Positions 6,232 through 10,770 of a DNA stretch of 10,770 nucleotides are shown in pieces. Origin of the DNA: Pseudomonadota bacterium (lineage in GTDB: Bacteria > Desulfobacterota > Syntrophia > Syntrophales > UBA5619); contig JAHIMW010000250.1 in NCBI GenBank assembly GCA_018896355.1, positions 1-10,770 on the forward strand. The letters are read 5' to 3'. The position numbers and the translations under genes are program-made. Below the pieces are notes generated by a model. The model was not told the origin of the DNA, searched no databases, and saw nothing but the letters and a program-made list of their open reading frames with translations. Positions within the stretch are counted from its first letter, which is position 1. Every line of letters starts with the position of its first letter.

Positions 6232-8607
6232 TTATGTGTTCTTCGAGTGAAGCGCTTCCATTATCCTGTCACCCGTCATGGGCAGGGTATATATCCTTTC
6301 ACCTATGGCGTTGCATATGGCATTGGCAATTGCCGATATGGCTGCCGCCCTTGGCGACTCACCAACCTCTTTTGCGCCAAAGGGACCGTTAGGTTCATAA
6401 CTGTCCACAATAATGGAGGTTATCTTCGGAATATCATTGGCGGTCGGCACCCTGTACTCAAGGAGGTTAGGGTTCATTACAATCCCATTTTTGATCTTTA
6501 CCTCCTCGTAGAATACATCTCCGATGCCCATTACAGCCTGACTCATGATCTGCCCCTCAACGGATTTCACATTTATAGGTGTCCCGCAGTCATCCGCAAG
6601 GACAACCTCCACAATCTCCACCTCTCCGGTATTGGGATTAACCTCCACCTCGGCTATCGCCAAAGTAAGGCCGTATGCCTCTGTAAATCTGCCCTTTCCA
6701 GAAGAAAGAGACGCGGTCTTGTTAAACTTGCCTTTCCAGAAATAAACCTCGGGGACACATTTGCTGAAGCCCTTTCCAATAAGAGGATCGCCGCCTGCCA
6801 TTTGAATCCCATATCTTGATATATCAGAAAAAGAGAGCTTTTTTGATTCATCCGAACCCGGAATAATCCAGCCGTCCCTGATAGAGAGGTCTTCAACAGG
6901 AATATCAAGGCCCGCGGCTGCGTGCTGTAACATCTGATCCTTGAGATCAAGTGCCGCTCTCCTGACAGCCTCGCCTGATACGAATACTCCTCCGCTCAAC
7001 CAGTTCCCTAAGTCATGGGGGCTCACCTCTGAATCTCCGGAGTTAACAATCACATAATCAAGGGGGCAATCGAGTACCTCGGCTGCAATCTGTGCCATTA
7101 CCGTATCAACGCCATTTCCAAACTCAGCCTGCCCTGTGTAGAGAATCATCCTGCCATCCTGGTTGAGTCTGATCATGGCCGCGCTTGAAAAGGGGAAATT
7201 GTGCGCGCCCGAAAACATGGACGCGGTGCCTATGCCCAACCCCCTGAATTTTTTCTTTCCATACTTCTCTCTCCATCCAATTTTTTTCGCTGCTTCCTCC
7301 AGACATTCGGGCAGCCCGTAACTCCTCAGCATATCGCCGTTAGGAAGGGTGTCTCCCTTTTTTCTGAAGTTTTTAAGCCGCATCTCAACCTTATCAAGCC
7401 CCAGTTCATCGCATATCATATCCAACTGAGATTCCACGGCAAAAACTATCTGTTGGAGGCCGTGCCCTCTTTTTGCAGTGGTGTAAAGCTTGTTGGTGTA
7501 GACCCCATATCCTTCGTGCTTCAAATTGGGGATGTTATATATGGGATTTCTAAAGACATGGGCCAGATAGAGAGCGGTTGGGGAACTTCCCCTGTAAGCC
7601 CCAACGTCATCTATCACCTTCACTTGCTGGGCTGTAATCGTTCCATCCTTTTTAACGCCGGTCTTGAGATAAACGATCATCCTCCTTGATGGTGGGCATA
7701 CACAGAATACCTCCTCCCTTGTAAGGGTGATCTTCAACGGTCTCAGTGTAAGTCTTGAGAGATAGGCAGCAATGAATTCATAAGGAAATATGCTTATTTT
7801 GCCCCCGAAGGCGCCACCAACGTAGGTTTTGTGGACCCTAACCCTGCTTATGGGCATATCAAGGAGCTTTGCCAGCCAGAACCTTTTATGCTCAAAGCCC
7901 ATGTGGCTGAGCCAGACATCCAGTTTTCCCGTGGGCTGATAGCTCGCCACCGCCGCATGAGGTTCCATTGCCATATGGGAAGTGGAAGGTATCTCAAATC
8001 TGTCTTCTTTTAAATAATCCGCATCCTCGAATCCTTTCCCAATGTCCCCATACTCTATCAGGTTCCTATTTGAAATATTGTTAACGGCTTTATAAGGTCT
8101 CGATTTTGTGCTGGGAATCCCGAAATCCTCCCAGGCCGTCGTTGTATTCGGTTCTATGGTCTCATGGACGGCAGGAGCCCCGTCCTTCATTGCCTCCTCA
8201 GGATCAAAGACAGGTGGAAGTTCTTCGTATTTCACATCAATAAGATGGAGGGCGGTTACAGCGATATCTTCACTTATGGCGGCAACAGCGGCAACACCCT
8301 CTCCCACGAATCTCACTTTATCTACCGCGAGTGGTGTCTGATCAGCAGGAAAGGCGGGGGTATCTATAAACGAAAACCGCCGGTAGCCTATATCCTTTCC
8401 GGTAATTACTTCCTTTACCCCTTCAAGTTTCTTTGCTTTCTCCGTGTTTATCTCTACTATTCTTGCGTGGGGATAAGGGCTTCTCAGTATCTTGCCGAAG
8501 AGCATCCCTGGAAGCGATATATCACCGGTAAAATCCGCCCTTCCGGTTACGATCAGCGCTCCATCGGTCCTCCTTGGGCCCTTTTTTATATGTCTAAAAT
8601 TGGTCAT
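6232..8607 (-). CDS. hcrA: 4-hydroxybenzoyl-CoA reductase-type molybdopterin subunit (alpha)
   Basis: This is the large catalytic subunit of a molybdenum hydroxylase (791 residues). An N-terminal aldehyde oxidase/xanthine dehydrogenase a/b hammerhead-like region (about 15-130, with RFVGEGVAAVAA at 99-110) precedes the cofactor-binding part. That part contains VGGAFGGK (263-270), GQAEFGNG (492-499), SGGVFVSGEA (538-547) and FGAKEVGE (743-750), where E750 corresponds to the conserved catalytic glutamate of the family. The likely reaction is two-electron reductive dehydroxylation of 4-hydroxybenzoyl-CoA to benzoyl-CoA. ATG codons occur at 8613 and 8607; AGGAG is only two bases from the first and eight from the second, so 8607 is preferred. 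It lies between the 2Fe-2S and FAD subunit genes with gaps of 14 and 12 bases, so one transcript is expected. Confidence 0.88.
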   Translation of the reverse strand: MTNFRHIKKGPRRTDGALIVTGRADFTGDISLPGMLFGKILRSPYPHARIVEINTEKAKKLEGVKEVITGKDIGYRRFSFIDTPAFPADQTPLAVDKVRFVGEGVAAVAAISEDIAVTALHLIDVKYEELPPVFDPEEAMKDGAPAVHETIEPNTTTAWEDFGIPSTKSRPYKAVNNISNRNLIEYGDIGKGFEDADYLKEDRFEIPSTSHMAMEPHAAVASYQPTGKLDVWLSHMGFEHKRFWLAKLLDMPISRVRVHKTYVGGAFGGKISIFPYEFIAAYLSRLTLRPLKITLTREEVFCVCPPSRRMIVYLKTGVKKDGTITAQQVKVIDDVGAYRGSSPTALYLAHVFRNPIYNIPNLKHEGYGVYTNKLYTTAKRGHGLQQIVFAVESQLDMICDELGLDKVEMRLKNFRKKGDTLPNGDMLRSYGLPECLEEAAKKIGWREKYGKKKFRGLGIGTASMFSGAHNFPFSSAAMIRLNQDGRMILYTGQAEFGNGVDTVMAQIAAEVLDCPLDYVIVNSGDSEVSPHDLGNWLSGGVFVSGEAVRRAALDLKDQMLQHAAAGLDIPVEDLSIRDGWIIPGSDESKKLSFSDISRYGIQMAGGDPLIGKGFSKCVPEVYFWKGKFNKTASLSSGKGRFTEAYGLTLAIAEVEVNPNTGEVEIVEVVLADDCGTPINVKSVEGQIMSQAVMGIGDVFYEEVKIKNGIVMNPNLLEYRVPTANDIPKITSIIVDSYEPNGPFGAKEVGESPRAAAISAIANAICNAIGERIYTLPMTGDRIMEALHSKNT

Positions 8608-8621
8608 GGTCATTACTCCTT

Positions 8622-9092
8622 TTACTTCTCTGTTCCGACAGCGGTGTCCAATATGGCATCTACGGCATTCTCATACCCCGTGCATCTACAGATGTTTCCG
8701 GAGATGGCGTTTCGTATCTCCTCTTTTGTCGGTTCAGGACTCCTTTTAAGAAAGGCCTTGGCACTCATAATCATGCCCGGGGTGCAGAACCCGCATTGAA
8801 ACGCGTGATGGTCAATAAATGCCTCTTGGAGGGGATGAAGTTTGCCTTCCTTTGAAAGCCCTTCTATAGTTTCTATCGCTTTTCCTTCCGCCTCCATGGC
8901 GAGCGTTATGCAGGAGTTTACCGGCTTTCCGTCTACGAGCACGGTGCAGGCCCCACACTCACCCGATCCACAGGCCTCTTTAGCTCCCGTAAGGAGAAGC
9001 TCATCTCTCAGTACTTCGAGGAGTGTACTGTTGGGCTTGATGAACACCTCGCGCCTTTCACCATTTACACTAAGCAAAACACTTCTTTTCAT
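8622..9092 (-). CDS. hcrC: 4-hydroxybenzoyl-CoA reductase-type 2Fe-2S subunit (gamma)
   Basis: The small electron-transfer subunit (156 residues) carries two 2Fe-2S clusters. The N-terminal plant-ferredoxin-like domain has C41, C46, C49 and C61 (CGSGECGACT and SC). The C-terminal helical domain has QCGFC (C100, C103) and CRC (C135, C137). Q99 is at the usual place for contact with the molybdopterin cytosine dinucleotide. GGAGG at 9099-9103, six bases from the ATG at 9092, fixes the start. It is the first accepted gene of the operon, giving the order C-A-B known for hcr genes. No convincing promoter lies directly upstream. The nearest good one is at 9768-9797, beyond several gene remnants. Confidence 0.9.
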   Translation of the reverse strand: MKRSVLLSVNGERREVFIKPNSTLLEVLRDELLLTGAKEACGSGECGACTVLVDGKPVNSCITLAMEAEGKAIETIEGLSKEGKLHPLQEAFIDHHAFQCGFCTPGMIMSAKAFLKRSPEPTKEEIRNAISGNICRCTGYENAVDAILDTAVGTEK

Positions 9093-9203
9093 TGTCTTCC
9101 TCCATTTTTTTCCCCCAGAGATCTCTGTCTCTGATAAGGGCGTTCATGAGATTCATATCTAAAACATTGAGATGATATGCGAGCATCCTGGGCAGGTCTA
9201 CGT

Positions 9204-9416
9204 TCAGGCATTCGGTTTTCCCATCAGCATTTCGGTCAAAGTAAAAAGATCGCATGCCCGGCTGAACAGGCCCGCGTGTCCTGAGTAACCACCAACTGAG
9301 TAGGCATTTTCATCGTGTACTTCCCCTTGTATGACCCGCTTTCTCCATGGGCAGAATTCCGTGGGAGCAAACTGGTCGGCGGAAGTACCGGGGATCGGAT
9401 GGTTTTTCGAAAGCCA
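9204..9416 (-). pseudogene. Fragment of a beta-lactamase-related serine hydrolase
   Basis: A frame without a start codon runs leftward from about 9416 to a TGA at 9206-9204. It reads IPGTSADQFAPTEFCPWRKR, then VIQGEVHDENAYSVGG, then YSGHAGLFSRACDLFTLTEML. The APTE-CPWR-GEVHDENA-GGxxGHAGLFS series is characteristic of the class C beta-lactamase-like serine hydrolase family (PF00144). These proteins are about 350 or more residues long and place their catalytic SxxK and YxN motifs before this segment, so those are absent. An in-frame TGA at 9419-9417 closes the upstream end. The fragment ends about 110 bases before hcrC. It is decayed and not expected to make a working protein. Confidence 0.75.
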
Positions 9417-9490
9417 TCATTTCTTCATTTAACCCGAAAAAAGGTCTCGCGCCCCGGTGAAACAACAGCAAAAACGGTTTCACTGGGCAG

Positions 9491-9514
9491 GCAAAGGCGC
9501 AAAGACGCAAAGAA
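9491..9514. repeat. Short tandem repeats in the remnant region
   Basis: Three 8-base units GCAAAGGC, GCAAAGAC and GCAAAGAA stand in tandem at 9491-9514. Just after them, TTCTTCATTCTTCATTCTT (9531-9549) shows a 7-base tandem pattern ending at the AsmA-like stop codon. Both are simple intergenic repeats. The interval 9417-9547 holds no recognisable gene otherwise. Confidence 0.45.
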
Positions 9515-9547
9515 AGAAAGGTTCTTATGTTTCTTCATTCTTCATTC

Positions 9548-9751
9548 TTAACGAAAATTGTTCAAGAAATCTCTGATCTTGTCCATTCGAGAGTCCTTGC
9601 CATCCTTTTTTCCACTTTCGAGCAGCCCTTTTTGCAACTCAGATAACCCTTTCAGTTCCTTCCCGAGATGCTGTTTGAGGACAGCGTCAAGATCCGGGAT
9701 GAACAAGGGAGAAGAAAAGGTTCCCCCCACAAGAACGGATTGATAAGACAT
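9548..9751 (-). pseudogene. Probable AsmA-type C-terminal tail (remnant)
   Basis: The last 60 or so residues before a TAA at 9550-9548 read VLVGGTFSSPLFIPDLDAVL and then a charged helical tail with LGKELKGLSELQKGLL. This resembles the end of AsmA-family outer-membrane assembly proteins, where a GT(F/L)-x-x-P-x-F-x-PDL motif closes the protein and a lysine-rich tail follows. Those proteins are hundreds of residues long and only this tail is present. There is no ribosome-binding site before the ATG at 9751. The similarity is judged by eye and is the least certain of the remnants. Confidence 0.45.
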
Positions 9752-9767
9752 TGTTTTTGGCGGAGGA

Positions 9768-9797
9768 AGTGTAAGCAGCAATGGACTTGTGTGTCAA
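9768..9797 (-). promoter_or_regulatory. Promoter-like site upstream of the remnants
   Basis: On the minus strand TTGACA (9797-9792) is followed after 18 bases by TACACT (9773-9768), a four-of-six match to the -10 box. A start near 9760 would transcribe the AsmA-like tail and the serine hydrolase fragment, and could read on into hcrC, whose own upstream DNA shows no better promoter. Whether it serves the hcr operon is an inference. Confidence 0.4.
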
Positions 9798-10021
9798 GGA
9801 AATATTGGCCACAAAATGTGGGGTGTGGCGCCGATGATCGTGGAAGGGATGTATCCTGGCACCCGACCTATCGGGAGAGCGCACCGCTTTTCGGCCATTT
9901 CACCAATCACGAATGCCTTTTCGGGCGTAATCCAGACAGACCTCTCCGGCACGCCTTTTTTATGAGGCGTTATGCATGAATATAGGCATCCCAAGAGTAT
10001 TCGGGGTCGCCGTAGATAGTG
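9798..10021. other. Unassigned stretch between remnants
   Basis: No recognisable gene is present. Both strands are open for a short way: a 49-codon plus-strand frame (9816-9965) and a minus-strand frame (9794-9994) face each other. Neither has a ribosome-binding site or a family I know. Just after the transposase frame breaks, another minus frame ends in YGDPEYSWDAYIHA before a TAA near 9972. That could be the displaced C-terminal end of the transposase, but I cannot confirm it. Confidence 0.4.
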
Positions 10022-10577
10022 TCAGCGTGCGTTTGAAGCTGGAGATCGTAAGCGGCGTTTTCCCCGCGAGACGTTACTGTAGTATCCGTAGTAACGCACC
10101 ATCTGCTCTCCCCGATTCGGGATGTGCGAACACATTGCGGCCAGCCATTCCAGCGCCGGGAAGCTCTTGGTTGTCTCGCCGTTCTTGGATGTATAAACGA
10201 CTGTCCCCTCCTGGTCGAGGTACTGCATCCGCTCCTGAGAGAAAGACGCCCGGATGATGTAACACGCCAGATTTTCCATGGCCGTTTTGTCATTGGGCGA
10301 TATGCGGTTGCCGCAGAAGACGTGAAATCCGGAATGCCGCCATGTTGAGAGCATGGCGATCATCTCCTGCGAGATCTTTCCCTTGTTCAGAAGCATCCTG
10401 AGCACTTTGTGCCGGAAAATGGCCTCCAGCTTTTTCAACTCCAGGGGCGGGGCGACGCGGAACATGCCGCCATCACCATAAAGACAGCCATCCGTCACCA
10501 GGATGTGGCAATGGGGATTGAATCCGAGGAAATCGCCGAAGGTCTGGACAGCGATGACGGCGCCGGGGACGGGATCA

Positions 10578-10606
10578 AGGGGACACCTTGCTGCAAGGTG
10601 TCCCCA
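10578..10606. repeat. TGGGGACA-type palindrome inside the transposase gene
   Basis: The arms GGGGACACCTTGC and GCAAGGTGTCCCC flank a single central T at 10592; the outermost base pair is A/A and does not match. It matches 10738-10766 except at the centre and the outer edge. It interrupts the transposase between FLQDAV and VPGAVIAV and causes the frame loss. It therefore arrived after the transposase, or replaced a few of its codons. Confidence 0.85.
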
Positions 10607-10737
10607 CCGCATCCTGGAGAAAGACCTTCAGGGATTCGCAGGCGCAGCGGCTGAGATCGGCCGGCAGCTTTCGATCGTAGAGGAAGTAACGGCGGAGGAT
10701 TTTCGGGATGCTGAATACGAAATGCCGGTGAGGAATC

Positions 10738-10766
10738 TGGGGACACCTTGCGGCAAGGTGTCCCCA
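10738..10766. repeat. TGGGGACA-type palindrome at the window edge
   Basis: A perfect 29-base palindrome has 14-base arms TGGGGACACCTTGC around a central G at 10752. It ends right before the PHRHFVF segment of the transposase and stays in an open frame with it, reading WGHLAARCP. The same nine-residue peptide is encoded by the copy at 10578-10606. The two copies are 160 bases apart in the same orientation. Confidence 0.85.
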
Positions 10767-10770
10767 CTCC

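Larger units (their letters stand above)
10022..10770 (-). pseudogene. IS91-family transposase, broken and partial
   Basis: Two pieces of one transposase lie in different frames. The upstream piece (10733-10605) reads PHRHFVFSIPKILRRYFLYD and on through LSRCACESLKVFLQDAV. The downstream piece (10576-10022) reads VPGAVIAVQTFGDFLGFNPHCHILVTDG, later CYIIRASFSQERM, ALEWLAAMCSHIPNRGEQMV and RYYGYYSNVSRGKR. FNPHCH is the HuH metal-binding motif of Y2 rolling-circle transposases, and the YYGYYSN segment carries the catalytic-tyrosine-type region. Between the pieces a 29-base palindrome at 10578-10606 puts the first frame into a stop (TGA) and shifts the second. The C-terminal part after RGKR is lost or out of frame. 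The 5' end lies beyond the window. The gene is not functional as one protein. Confidence 0.87.

Noticed and set aside
6223..6819. Long plus-strand ORF opposite the molybdopterin subunit gene, and similar ones at 7201-7689 and 8164-8799
   Set aside because: They mirror well-supported hcrA and hcrC coding sequence and show no family motifs or ribosome-binding sites. They are antisense shadows.
9070..9255. 61-codon minus-strand ORF overlapping the hcrC start
   Set aside because: It has no ribosome-binding site at its ATG, overlaps the serine hydrolase fragment in another frame and runs into hcrC. No family is recognisable.
9310..9510. 66-codon minus-strand ORF with a cysteine-containing start
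   Set aside because: It overlaps the serine hydrolase fragment in another frame and begins in the tandem repeats. No recognisable domain.
10495..10767. 90-codon minus-strand ORF across both right-hand palindromes
   Set aside because: Its proline/serine-rich translation is out of frame with the transposase pieces and exists only because the palindromes are open in several frames.

Overview
The window reads like a piece of an anaerobic, aromatic-degrading deltaproteobacterium of the Syntrophus / Syntrophorhabdus / Smithella kind (Desulfobacterota). This is inferred from four things: a 4-hydroxybenzoyl-CoA reductase-type operon with a phenylacetate-CoA-ligase family gene, the rsfS-comF-rfaE2 cluster of a Gram-negative LPS maker, an IS91-family transposase of the type common in that group, and TGGGGACA palindromes. 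Every gene I accept is on the minus strand, so transcription runs from high to low coordinates.

Left block (1-2183): a housekeeping operon runs rsfS (ribosome silencing factor), comF (phosphoribosyltransferase family) and rfaE2 (heptose-1-phosphate adenylyltransferase). It is driven by a recognisable sigma70-type promoter at 1906-1934. rsfS and comF both seem to start with TTG. A perfect palindrome sits between comF and rfaE2. Upstream of the promoter is a patchwork: a 25-bp sequence repeated at 3648, a 25-codon scrap of an IS91 transposase zinc domain, and a 34-codon one-helix ORF.

Middle block (2184-3911): a lipoprotein with a calcineurin-like phosphoesterase domain and C-terminal TPR-like repeats has its own strong promoter (TTGACA-N17-TATATT). 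That promoter lies just downstream of a decayed internal fragment of an AMP-forming acyl-CoA synthetase. The fragment overlaps the 3' end of the paaK-like gene and supplies that gene's last codons.

Catabolic block (3877-9092): gene order is 2Fe-2S subunit, molybdopterin subunit, FAD/4Fe-4S subunit, then an aromatic acyl-CoA ligase. Together these fit activation of an aromatic acid to its CoA thioester and reductive removal of a para-hydroxyl group to give benzoyl-CoA, with electrons probably from ferredoxin. The four extra cysteines in the FAD subunit are the best evidence for this assignment.

Right block (9093-10770): a gene graveyard. It holds a fragment of a beta-lactamase-related serine hydrolase, short tandem repeats, a probable AsmA-type C-terminal tail, a promoter-like site, an unassigned stretch, and an IS91-family transposase pseudogene. 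The transposase is broken by a 29-bp TGGGGACA palindrome, and a second copy lies about 160 bp away at the window edge. I found no tRNA, rRNA or CRISPR. The most unusual signals are the palindrome family and the remnant junctions beside working genes, not a new enzyme system.
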